Made by a program: the position numbers and the translations under genes
Notes under the pieces: generated by a model
The model's database searches: none
What the model was told of the DNA's origin: nothing
Seen by the model: only the letters and a program-made list of their open reading frames with translations
Shown here: piece by piece, positions 50,825-59,085 of the stretch
Position numbering within the stretch: the first letter of the stretch is position 1
Layout: every line of letters starts with the position of its first letter
Source: Flavobacteriales bacterium
Lineage (GTDB): Bacteria > Bacteroidota > Bacteroidia > Flavobacteriales_F > PHOS-HE28
DNA: 64,000 bases
Assembly: GCA_020635725.1 (NCBI GenBank)
Contig: JACJZF010000006.1
Location: forward strand, 1-64,000
Direction: 5' to 3'

Positions 50825-53553
50825 ACGAGATCAACGACGGACAGAACGGCGCCAACGGGAGCGAGCAGGAAGGGCAGGTGCCTGCAGGCGGCCATGCCAG
50901 CGGCTTCAGCGTGAGCGGCATGTACCAGGACTGGTTCCTGGATTACGCGAGCTACGTGATCCTGGAACGCGCCGTGCCCGCGCTCTATGATGGGCTCAAA
51001 CCCGTGCAGCGCCGGATCCTGCACGCCATGGACGACCTCGACGATGGCCGCTACAACAAGGTGGCCAACATCATCGGGCATACCATGCAGTACCACCCGC
51101 ACGGCGATGCCAGCATCGGCGATGCGCTCGTGCAGCTGGGACAGAAGGACCTGCTGATCGATTGCCAGGGCAACTGGGGCAACACCCTCACCGGCGACAG
51201 CGCCGCCGCCCCGCGTTACATCGAGGCGCGCCTGAGCAAGTTCGCCAAGGATGTCGTCTTCAATCCGAAGACCACCGATTGGCAGCTCAGCTACGACGGC
51301 CGTAACAAGGAGCCGGTATTCCTGCCCGTGAAGTTCCCCTTGCTGCTCGCGCAAGGTGCCGAGGGCATCGCCGTGGGCCTCAGCTGCAAGGTGCTGCCGC
51401 ACAACTTCAACGAGCTCGTCGACGCCAGCATCGCCGTGCTGCGCAAGCGCTCCTTCGACCTGGTGCCCGATTTCCCCACGGGTGGCATGGCCGATGTGAG
51501 CAATTACAATGAGGGCGAGCGCGGCGGACGTGTGCGGTGCAGGGCCCGTATCCGCAAGGAGGACAACAAGACCCTGGTCATCTCGGAGATCCCGTTCGGC
51601 ACCACTACCACCTCGTTGATCGAGAGCATCATCAAGGCCAACGAGAAGGGCAAGATCAAGGTGCGCCACATCGAGGACAATACGGCCGAGAACGCCGAGA
51701 TCCTCATCCACCTCGCCGCGGGCGTGAGCCCCGATACCACCATCGACGCGCTCTACGCATTCACCGATTGCGAGGTGAGCATCGCCCCGAACGCCGTGGT
51801 GATCGAGAACGACAAGCCGCGCTTCGTGGGCGTGAAGGAGCTGCTGCGCATCAGCACCGACAACACGCTGCGCCTGCTCGAGCTCGAGTTGAGGATCAAG
51901 AAGGGCGAGCTGCAGGAGCAATGGCACTTCGCGTCGCTCGAGCGCATCTTCATCGAGAAGAAAGTGTACCGCAAGATCGAGGAGGCCGAGACCTGGGAGC
52001 AGGTGCTGAGCTTCATCGACAAGGGCTTGAAGCCCCACATCCAGGAGCTCAAGCGGCCCATCACGCAGGACGACATCATCCGCCTCACCGAGATCCGCAT
52101 CAAGCGCATCTCCAAGTTCGACAGCTTCAAGGCCGATGAGCACATCAAGCAGCTGGCCGAGCAGATCACCGAGGTGCAGGGCAAGCTCGACCATCTCGTG
52201 GACCACGCCGTCGACTGGTTCAAGGAGCTGAAGAAGAAATACGGCGCGGGGCGCGACCGCAAGACCGAGCTGCGCCCCTTCGACACCATCGTGGCCGCCA
52301 AGGTGGCCGTGGCCAACAAGAAGCTCTACGTGGACCGCAAGGAGGGCTTCATGGGCTGGAGCCTGAAGGATGCCGACCTCGTGGGCGAATGCTCCGAGAT
52401 CGACGACATCATCGTGTTCCGCATCAACGGCAGCATGACGGTGACCAAGATGGCCGACAAGAAGTTCGTGGGGAAGGGCATCGAGCACATCGCCGTGTTC
52501 AAGAAGAACGACGAGCGCACGATCTACCACATGATCTATCAGGACGGCGTGAAAGGGCCATACTACATGAAGCGCTTCATCGTCACCGGTGTCACGCGCG
52601 ACAAGGAGTACGACCTCACCGCGGGCGCTCCGGGCAGCACCATGGAGTACTTCACCGCCAACCCCGATGGCGCGAGCGAGGTGGTGAGCGTGCTGCTGCG
52701 TCCGAAACCCAACCTGCGCAAGAACAAGTTCGATGTCGACTTCGGCCAGCTCGCGGTGAAGGGCCGTGGCAGCAAAGGCAACCTGCTCACGCGCTATGCC
52801 GTGCAGAAGATCGCGCAGAAGGAGCGCGGTGCCAGCACGCTGGGCGCCATCCCCATCTGGTTCGACGAGACGGTGCGCCGCCTCAACGACACCGGCCATG
52901 GTCGCTACCTGGGCCGTTTCAAGGGCGATGACCGCATCCTGTGCATCACCAAGAGCGGCACCTACCAGCTCTTCCCCTTCGTGCTCGGCACGCATTTCCC
53001 CGACGACGCGCTCACCGTGGTGAAGTGGAACCCGAAGGACGTGGTGACCGCCGTGTACTGGGAAGGGGAGAAGCAGCAGTTCCAGGTGAAGCGCTTCCAG
53101 ATCGAGGCCTCGCGCGATGCCGTCTCCTTCATCACCGAGCATCCCGACAGCAAGCTCACCCTGCACAGCTTGCTGCCCGAGCCCGCGCTGCACATCGCCT
53201 ACGACAAGCGCAGCACCAGCCGGCCCGATGAGGACATCGAGCTCTCCTCGTTCATCGGCGTGAAAGGAGTGAAGGCCCTGGGTAACCGTCTCACGCCGCA
53301 CAAGGTGAAGGAGCTCACGCTCACCACCGAGGTCTTCATTCCCATGACCCCCGAGCTGGAGGAAGTGCAGGGCATGCTCATCACCGACGACGAGGTGGGC
53401 AACCTGGAAGCACCCGAGGAAGAAGGGCTGGAGGAGAGCCCCGTGAAACAGTTCAAACGCAAGCAGGCCACCGAGGAGCAGGAGCGCTCACCGGAGGATC
53501 CGCTGATCGGCTACAAGCCCGGCAAGCAGATCACCATGGGGCTGGATGAGTGA
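50821..53553 (+). CDS. parC: DNA topoisomerase IV subunit A
   Basis: A 910-residue subunit that cuts and rejoins DNA. The catalytic tyrosine is Y133 in PRYIEARLSKFA. DGLKPVQRRILHAM and IIGHTMQYHPHGDASIGDAL (about residues 58-104) are the winged-helix signatures. A long coiled coil (LAEQITEVQGKLDHLVDHAV) is present around residue 442, and the C-terminal domain is a beta-pinwheel with strands such as KKLYVDRKEGFMGW. An acidic tail (EAPEEEGLEESP) closes the protein. It shares a translationally coupled operon with parE and two small envelope genes. Confidence 0.97.
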   Translation: MNEINDGQNGANGSEQEGQVPAGGHASGFSVSGMYQDWFLDYASYVILERAVPALYDGLKPVQRRILHAMDDLDDGRYNKVANIIGHTMQYHPHGDASIGDALVQLGQKDLLIDCQGNWGNTLTGDSAAAPRYIEARLSKFAKDVVFNPKTTDWQLSYDGRNKEPVFLPVKFPLLLAQGAEGIAVGLSCKVLPHNFNELVDASIAVLRKRSFDLVPDFPTGGMADVSNYNEGERGGRVRCRARIRKEDNKTLVISEIPFGTTTTSLIESIIKANEKGKIKVRHIEDNTAENAEILIHLAAGVSPDTTIDALYAFTDCEVSIAPNAVVIENDKPRFVGVKELLRISTDNTLRLLELELRIKKGELQEQWHFASLERIFIEKKVYRKIEEAETWEQVLSFIDKGLKPHIQELKRPITQDDIIRLTEIRIKRISKFDSFKADEHIKQLAEQITEVQGKLDHLVDHAVDWFKELKKKYGAGRDRKTELRPFDTIVAAKVAVANKKLYVDRKEGFMGWSLKDADLVGECSEIDDIIVFRINGSMTVTKMADKKFVGKGIEHIAVFKKNDERTIYHMIYQDGVKGPYYMKRFIVTGVTRDKEYDLTAGAPGSTMEYFTANPDGASEVVSVLLRPKPNLRKNKFDVDFGQLAVKGRGSKGNLLTRYAVQKIAQKERGASTLGAIPIWFDETVRRLNDTGHGRYLGRFKGDDRILCITKSGTYQLFPFVLGTHFPDDALTVVKWNPKDVVTAVYWEGEKQQFQVKRFQIEASRDAVSFITEHPDSKLTLHSLLPEPALHIAYDKRSTSRPDEDIELSSFIGVKGVKALGNRLTPHKVKELTLTTEVFIPMTPELEEVQGMLITDDEVGNLEAPEEEGLEESPVKQFKRKQATEEQERSPEDPLIGYKPGKQITMGLDE

Positions 53554-53600
53554 GCGGCCCATGCGCGCACGAAGCCGGTTCGCTGTGCGTTCTTGAAGCG

Positions 53601-54110
53601 ATGCTGCGCAGTATTCGTTGCACCGTCCTCAGTGGCTCATTGGCCATCGCATCGCTGGTTTGCGGCCAGACTCGTGGACAGGCGCATGCGGACAGTCTCG
53701 CCTTGCCCGTGTTGAATCAACGCGTGCTGGATTTCGTCGATGCGCATCTCGGTCGTCGTGTTGGAACGGGACAGTGCTGGGACCTCGCGGCGGAAGCGCT
53801 GAACGAGGCGGGGGCGACCTGGGATGGGCGGTATGGCTTCGGGGAGCCGATCGACCCGATGAGGCAGGACGTGCTGCCCGGCGACATCATGCAGTTTGAA
53901 GGCGTGCTCGTTGAATATTCCGATGCGACCAGCCGCACGCAGGAGAGCATGTCGCACCACACCGCCATCGTGCACGCTGTGCACGGAGCGGGGCACTACA
54001 CCTTGGCGCACCAGAATTTTGGTCGGGCAGGGCGTAAAGTGAGCCTCTTGGACCTGCGCATCGAGCACATCGTCAAGGGGACCTATACGATTTACAGGCC
54101 GAGGCAATAG
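53601..54110 (+). CDS. Secreted papain-fold (CHAP/NlpC-P60-like) protein, putative
   Basis: A 169-residue protein from the internal ATG at 53601, which gives the signal peptide MLRSIRCTVLSGSLAIASLVCGQ. The frame also opens at 53550, overlapping the parC stop. The motif GTGQCWDLAAEALNEAG (Cys in the active-site helix), VLPGDIMQFEG and HHTAIVHAVHG (His) follow the Cys-His order of CHAP and NlpC/P60 amidases or peptidases. Such proteins often cut peptidoglycan, but this one is small and lacks a binding domain. It is 48 bp after parC. Identification is by motif only. Confidence 0.65.
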   Translation: MLRSIRCTVLSGSLAIASLVCGQTRGQAHADSLALPVLNQRVLDFVDAHLGRRVGTGQCWDLAAEALNEAGATWDGRYGFGEPIDPMRQDVLPGDIMQFEGVLVEYSDATSRTQESMSHHTAIVHAVHGAGHYTLAHQNFGRAGRKVSLLDLRIEHIVKGTYTIYRPRQ

Positions 54111-54131
54111 CCGCGGAAGCTTAGCGAACCC

Positions 54132-55235
54132 TCACAGCCCCAGCTTCCCGCTGAGGAACTTGTGCACGCGTCCCACGCGCTCCACCTGTCCTTTCGCTGC
54201 GAAGCGCTCATAGAAGCCGTCGTCGCGGAAATCGGCGATGGCATCGGCCCATGCGGCGGTGAGGCGCTGCGTCCAACGGGCCTGGCGTGTATCCTCATCA
54301 CCGCGGTCGCGCGCATTCAGGTCGGCGCACACGCGGATCAGGGCCTTGATCGTGACCGGTTTCGTGATGTGGTACTTCGCATCGCCCCAAGCCGGACCGA
54401 AGGCCGCCTTGGCCGCCTTGAAGAAGTCCTGCATGATGCGGTAGCGGCGGTTCACGTTGCTCTCGTTCACCTTCTCGCTCTTGTCGAAGCCGCGCAGCAC
54501 CCAGCGGTGCACCTCGTTGAAGAGCTCCGCCTGCATGATCCACTTGTCCTGCTTGCTGCGGTTGCCCAGGCGGTTGATGCGGTACTGCAGCGGGCTGGTA
54601 TCCTCGCTGTACAGCTTCTCGATCACCTTCGCCGCCATGCGCTTGTCGGGCTTCTCCCAGCTCACGCGCTCGTACAGGTCGATCAGATGGCTCTTGTTGA
54701 TGCGTGTGGGCGTGCTGTTGATGATCACGAACATCTCCGCCGCGAAGTCCTCGCTCTCGCCATCGAAGATGATGCAGGGCACGTGGATGCTCTTGGCCTC
54801 TTCGGGATGCGAGCGCATGTAGAACTCGAGCGCGGCCAGGCGGTGCTGCCCATCGATGATCAGGTACTTCTCCTTCGGCTCCTTCAGATCGCCCACATGC
54901 TTCAGGTTTCCGAGCGGAGAGAAGTCGAGGATGTCGCTGCTGAAGAGCAGCACGGTGCCGGGGATCGGCGGCTGTGCCACGGCGGTCTCGTAGAAGTTGC
55001 GGATCGCCTTGATCTTGCCATGCGCCATGCTGCGCTGGAAGGCGCTGTCGCTGCGCTCGATCTTCTGGATGAAGCCGGCGATCTCATCGCCCTTCTTCGC
55101 CTCCTCGGGAGCGATGCTCTTCTCACCTTCCGCATAGAAGCGGCTGATGAAACGCACGCGCCGCAGGATGTCCTCAGCGGGGTAGGAGACGAAGTAGAAG
55201 CTGGCGTCTTTCTGGCGGATCTGCGTGGCGATCAT
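54132..55235 (-). CDS. DGQHR-domain protein (DndB-like), standalone
   Basis: A 367-residue protein with the D128-G-Q-H-R132 motif inside LIIDGQHRLAALEF (about residues 125-138) and FAAEMFVIINSTPTRINKSH (about 165-184), the two hallmarks of the DGQHR/DndB family. Family members act in phosphorothioate DNA modification systems as regulators, or occur alone with ParB-like or nuclease-like ancestry. No dndACDE, restriction or phage genes are near, so its role here is open. A -7-like element precedes it. It is convergent with the papain-fold gene. Confidence 0.85.
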   Translation of the reverse strand: MIATQIRQKDASFYFVSYPAEDILRRVRFISRFYAEGEKSIAPEEAKKGDEIAGFIQKIERSDSAFQRSMAHGKIKAIRNFYETAVAQPPIPGTVLLFSSDILDFSPLGNLKHVGDLKEPKEKYLIIDGQHRLAALEFYMRSHPEEAKSIHVPCIIFDGESEDFAAEMFVIINSTPTRINKSHLIDLYERVSWEKPDKRMAAKVIEKLYSEDTSPLQYRINRLGNRSKQDKWIMQAELFNEVHRWVLRGFDKSEKVNESNVNRRYRIMQDFFKAAKAAFGPAWGDAKYHITKPVTIKALIRVCADLNARDRGDEDTRQARWTQRLTAAWADAIADFRDDGFYERFAAKGQVERVGRVHKFLSGKLGL

Positions 55236-55258
55236 GGTTGGCGGGGGCTTGTCGCGTC

Positions 55259-55266
55259 CGAAAGTA
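55259..55266 (-). promoter_or_regulatory. Putative -7 element (TACTTTCG) for the DGQHR gene
   Basis: The minus strand reads TACTTTCG, ending 23 bp before the ATG at 55235, one base from TAnnTTTG. This suggests the gene has its own promoter and is not part of the upstream T9SS gene's transcript. Confidence 0.4.
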
Positions 55267-55295
55267 ACCGGATGCGCGATCCCGGCAACTCCGCG

Positions 55296-58070
55296 CTACA
55301 GCTTCACCAAGCGGAGCAAGTTGGCCGAGCCATCGGCGAAGGCCGCGCGCAGGTAGTAGATGCCGGGTGCTGACCCTTCGAGGCTCATCTCGCGTAACCC
55401 CTTGGCTGCCAGAGGTCCAGAGCGTTGGATCAGCCGGCCAGTGGCGTCGATCAGCTCAAGTTGTAGGATGGAGGCCTCTCCTGCGCGCACACTGAACCCA
55501 GTGGTGAAGGGATTCGGCCATGCCTGTAGCTCAGCGAGTTGTGCATCAATCACCCCGCTGCAGATCTCGATCTGAACGTCCAAAGAGCCTGTTCCCTGGC
55601 ATTCCCCCGGCGCGTTCCCGGTTAAGGTGACAACCCATGTTCCGGCGCCCAAGCTGCTCGGATCCAGCCAAGTAGAGGTTCCGGTGCCCGAGACGTTCCC
55701 GCCCCAGGTGCCATCCAGCGAGCCCATGAGCTCCACAGGGGGGCCGTCGGTGCAGAGGATTCCGGTAGGTTCAATGACCGGTGTAGTGGTCGGCAGCACG
55801 TAGAAGGTGCTGGTCGCATTCTCGAGCACGCAGCCATCGGCACCGGTCCAGTTGTACACCACGGGGTAGTCGCCCGGGCCCACCACGGCGGGGTCCATCA
55901 GCCCATTGTTCGTGATCGGAGCAGTCCAAACGCCGCCAGCTGGGTAGCCGGTGAATTGCGCTGGGGGATCCACCGTGCAAAAGGTGAGGTCAGCGGCATC
56001 AACGGTCACGGTGGCTTCGGCGAGCACCTCGATGGGCACGGCTTGGGCCGATGCGCAGCCTTCCGGTGCTTCATAGGAATAGGTGATCACGTAATTGCCT
56101 GGGCCCGCCGACACCGGGTCGAACCCGTTGCTGCTAACGGCCGGACCAGCCCATGTGCCGCCGGTCGGGGTCGAAAGCGGCAGCAGATCCACCGGGGCCG
56201 ATGTGGCGCACAGCGTGCCGATGGGGGTGATGCTGAGCGCGGGGAAGACGTCGCTCACGCTCACGACCAGCGTATCGAATCCTTCGCAATGCCCCGGCTG
56301 ATTCGGCTCTACCGTGAGCACCACTGTATAGGTGCCGGCACCTTGAGCGGGTAGGAAGGTGGCCCCGGCGCTATTGGAACCGGCGATGTCACCGCTCCAG
56401 ATCTGATCCGCGCTGCCGTTGGAAACCGCGGTGATCAGCTGCGGACCTTCATTCACGCAGAAGGGCCCTTGCGGGTTGATCTGCGCCGGCATCGATGGCC
56501 AGATCACCAGCGGGGCCGTTTCCGCCGCGCACACCTCCCCGGTGCTATCGGTGAAAATCGCCATTACCACGCCATCATCGAAGGTGGCCGGATCGATGGT
56601 GCCGTCCGGCTCGCAGCCCACCCATTCCGTGGCCGGGGGCACCGAGCTCAGCTGAATGGGTTGCTCGGTGGCGCACACGACGCCCGACAAGGTGGGGCTG
56701 ATGGTGGGTTGCTCAACGATCAGGATCTCCGTGGCGGCCCCTACTGCGCAGCCTGCGGTCTCATACACCGCGTAGGCTACCGGCTGGAATCCATCGGCGA
56801 GCACGTTGGCGCGGAAGAAGGCATCCAGGATCACATTCTGCCCGGACCAATGCCCCGCAGCAGGCGAAGCGCTCGGCAGCGCGAAGGCTTCTCCGTACTT
56901 GCAAAGCGCAGGCAGCTCGGGAAGTTCCACGGTGGTGCTGGGCGTGGGGATGGTGTTCCAGAAGAGGAGGCGCTCGTTGTTGAAGGAGAGCACGAGGTCA
57001 TCGCGACCATCGCCGTTGAGGTCGGCGAGCAGGGGAACTTGCCCGCGCGGCAGGTCGGCCATGGGATTGTCGAAGGCGAAGTCGCCCAAGGCATCGAGCC
57101 AATGCGCATACCGCACATCGGCGCCGGGGTTCAGCGGGAAGACCACCACGCTGGCGCCTTCGCCGCAGCCGAGGTGACCGAATGCTCCAGGCCCGGCGCT
57201 ATCCCAGGCTTCCAGCTGGTGATAGCGCCAGCCAGCCCATTGCCCGCCCTCATCCAGGGTGTTCTCGATCCATTGCACATTGGGGAAGGAGGCCTCGCCG
57301 ATGTCTAGGTCACCATCGCCATCGAAATCGAGCAGTTGCGGCTGCTGCATCAGTTGCAGCAGCGGCGCATCGGCCACGGCGCACACGGTATCGGCCTGCC
57401 ACGCGCTGGCATCGCCCTCGATGTTGCGCAAGGCGATCACGTTGCCTTGGTCGTCTTGCACGAGCAGGTCGTTGCCGCCCAAGAGGTCCAGATCGGCGCT
57501 ACGGATGAAGGGAAGGCCTACGCCCGGCAGCGGAATGGGCACCACTTGCGGCGGCCCGAACGCACCGCCGGTATTCTCCATCCAATACAGATAGGTGCCG
57601 ATGTCGGTGATGTAGGTGCCGACGACCAGGTCGCGTAGGCCATCGCCGGTCAGGTCGGCAAGGTCCATGGTGCTCGGATTGCCCGGCACCGGCACGCAGG
57701 GCGATGCAGCGCCGAAGAAGCCGCCGCTGTTCAGGTATTGCTCGGGCCCGGGCTCACCGAACCGTTGCGCCACCAGATCGGGCAAGCCGTTCCCGGTGAT
57801 ATCGCCCAGCACCCAGTAGGCGATCGTGGCGGGCTCTTCGGCCAGCACTCCGCCGAATGCGAAGTTGCCCGCTCCATCGAGGTTCGAATAGAGCACGATG
57901 CCGAACACGGGGTCGAGTCGCACCAGATCCAGGTCGCCATCGCCATCGATGTCGATGGCCTGCATCGGCTCCGGGCTATCGTTCTGCAGCAGGCTCGTAG
58001 GGGCGCTGAATTGGCAGGGCGCCAGCAGCGATGAGGAGGCCAGGAACGCGAGGAGTAGGAATCTGACCAT
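55296..58070 (-). CDS. FG-GAP/VCBS-repeat T9SS type A surface protein
   Basis: A 924-residue secreted protein. The signal peptide is MVRFLLLAFLASSSLLAPCQ. The N-terminal 370 residues contain five or six FG-GAP-like repeats with Asp-rich loops (DIDGDGDLDLVRLDP, DLTGDGLRDLVVGTY, DFDGDGDLDIGEA, DLNGDGRDDLVLSF), likely a calcium-binding beta-propeller. About 500 residues of Ig-like modules follow (TGGTWAGPAVSSNGFDPVSAGPGNYVITYSY, repeated PGNYPVVY style). The T9SS type A CTD starts at LQAWPNPFTTGFSV and ends LLRLVKL. It should be exposed on the cell surface and possibly bind an external ligand. Confidence 0.88.
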   Translation of the reverse strand: MVRFLLLAFLASSSLLAPCQFSAPTSLLQNDSPEPMQAIDIDGDGDLDLVRLDPVFGIVLYSNLDGAGNFAFGGVLAEEPATIAYWVLGDITGNGLPDLVAQRFGEPGPEQYLNSGGFFGAASPCVPVPGNPSTMDLADLTGDGLRDLVVGTYITDIGTYLYWMENTGGAFGPPQVVPIPLPGVGLPFIRSADLDLLGGNDLLVQDDQGNVIALRNIEGDASAWQADTVCAVADAPLLQLMQQPQLLDFDGDGDLDIGEASFPNVQWIENTLDEGGQWAGWRYHQLEAWDSAGPGAFGHLGCGEGASVVVFPLNPGADVRYAHWLDALGDFAFDNPMADLPRGQVPLLADLNGDGRDDLVLSFNNERLLFWNTIPTPSTTVELPELPALCKYGEAFALPSASPAAGHWSGQNVILDAFFRANVLADGFQPVAYAVYETAGCAVGAATEILIVEQPTISPTLSGVVCATEQPIQLSSVPPATEWVGCEPDGTIDPATFDDGVVMAIFTDSTGEVCAAETAPLVIWPSMPAQINPQGPFCVNEGPQLITAVSNGSADQIWSGDIAGSNSAGATFLPAQGAGTYTVVLTVEPNQPGHCEGFDTLVVSVSDVFPALSITPIGTLCATSAPVDLLPLSTPTGGTWAGPAVSSNGFDPVSAGPGNYVITYSYEAPEGCASAQAVPIEVLAEATVTVDAADLTFCTVDPPAQFTGYPAGGVWTAPITNNGLMDPAVVGPGDYPVVYNWTGADGCVLENATSTFYVLPTTTPVIEPTGILCTDGPPVELMGSLDGTWGGNVSGTGTSTWLDPSSLGAGTWVVTLTGNAPGECQGTGSLDVQIEICSGVIDAQLAELQAWPNPFTTGFSVRAGEASILQLELIDATGRLIQRSGPLAAKGLREMSLEGSAPGIYYLRAAFADGSANLLRLVKL

Positions 58071-58093
58071 AGGCGCGGCCCGCTAAAGGACCA

Positions 58094-58101
58094 CGAAGAT
58101 A
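58094..58101 (-). promoter_or_regulatory. Putative -7 element (TATCTTCG) for the FG-GAP gene
   Basis: TATCTTCG on the minus strand lies 23 bp upstream of the ATG at 58070, one base away from TAnnTTTG. Confidence 0.35.
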
Positions 58102-58151
58102 GCCCGCCGCAGCCCGGTTCGACCCGGCGAACGGCCGCGCGAAATAGTTCC

Positions 58152-58937
58152 CTAGGCGCAGATCACCGGGATACCGCTCTCGTTGGCCAGGATGCGCTCC
58201 TTCTCGGCATCGGCGATGTACCGGAATTCATCCGAAGCATGGGCCATGATGGCAATGGCCCCGGCATTCACCCGCTTGGCGTAATCGATGGTGGCCTTCG
58301 CGAAGCCGACGCTGAACGAGCTCGATGGCTCATTCACTTCCTGATGCCGGATGCCTTCCTCCTGCAAGCGCTCAATCATGCGCAGCTTGTTGTCCAGCAG
58401 CGCATCACTCGGCGATTCTCCCGGTCGCACCAGCTGATACACATCCACCTCGGCGGCGCAGGCCTTGGCGAGCAGGCATACGGTATCGAGCAGGCGGCCG
58501 ATCTCGGCATGGCCGGCCACGGGCAGCACGATGCGGTTGAGCTCGCGATCCACCGGGCTATGCGCCTGCACCACGTAGCTGGGCACCGCCGATTTGCGCA
58601 CCAGCTTGAGGATGTCCGCGCCGAAGAGGGTTTGGCGCAGCCCATGCGGGCCATGCGTGCCCATCACCAGCATGAGGTGGCCGCGTCCGCTCTCGCTGAC
58701 GATCTCGCTCATGAAATCGCCATCGGGTAGAAGGATCCGCGCCTGCGCGCCCAGCCGATCGAGCTTCGCCTCGATATCGGCTTTCACCTTCTCCTTCGCT
58801 CCTGCGTCACGCTCCTGCTTCCCGATTACGTGAAGGAGGCTCACGCGCGCGCCGAGGCGGTCCCCTAAGGCGATCGCATGGGTGAGCGCAGTGTCAGACG
58901 CGGGGGAGAGGTCGGTGGTGCAAAGCAGGTCGGGCAT
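58152..58937 (-). CDS. Tandem universal stress protein (two UspA domains)
   Basis: A 261-residue protein starting MPDLLCTTDLSPASDTALTHA; an upstream ATG gives only a non-homologous extension. The first UspA domain (about residues 1-127) ends with the nucleotide-loop-like GTHGPHGLRQTLFGADILKLV. The second (about 133-261) has RIVLPVAGHAEIGRLLDTVCLLA and a less regular loop (MAHASDEFRYIADAEKERIL). Such proteins bind ATP or act in stress survival. The target is unknown. TATCTTGG at 58960-58967 on the minus strand is a possible -7 element. Confidence 0.9.
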   Translation of the reverse strand: MPDLLCTTDLSPASDTALTHAIALGDRLGARVSLLHVIGKQERDAGAKEKVKADIEAKLDRLGAQARILLPDGDFMSEIVSESGRGHLMLVMGTHGPHGLRQTLFGADILKLVRKSAVPSYVVQAHSPVDRELNRIVLPVAGHAEIGRLLDTVCLLAKACAAEVDVYQLVRPGESPSDALLDNKLRMIERLQEEGIRHQEVNEPSSSFSVGFAKATIDYAKRVNAGAIAIMAHASDEFRYIADAEKERILANESGIPVICA

Positions 58938-59068
58938 GAGTGGTCGATGAATCTCCGCGCCAAGATACCCGCGCTGCGTGAACGCAGTTCCGCCTCCCTG
59001 CGCTGGCTGCATTCCTACCTTACCAGAACAGAGGTGGTTATCCCGTGGCCCAGCGCATGCCGAAAGTC

Positions 59069-59075
59069 TACTTTG
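59069..59075 (+). promoter_or_regulatory. Putative -7 element (TACTTTG) for the LVIVD-repeat protein
   Basis: TCTACTTTGGCCGC lies 10 bp before the ATG at 59086. The same TACTTTG heptamer is found upstream of the genes starting at 8815 and 31615. Confidence 0.45.
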
Positions 59076-59085
59076 GCCGCTTCAC

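Noticed and set aside
50713..53301. A long minus-strand open frame opposite parC
   Set aside because: It overlaps the full ParC coding region; the translation is Leu/Val/His/Asp-rich with no recognisable domain.
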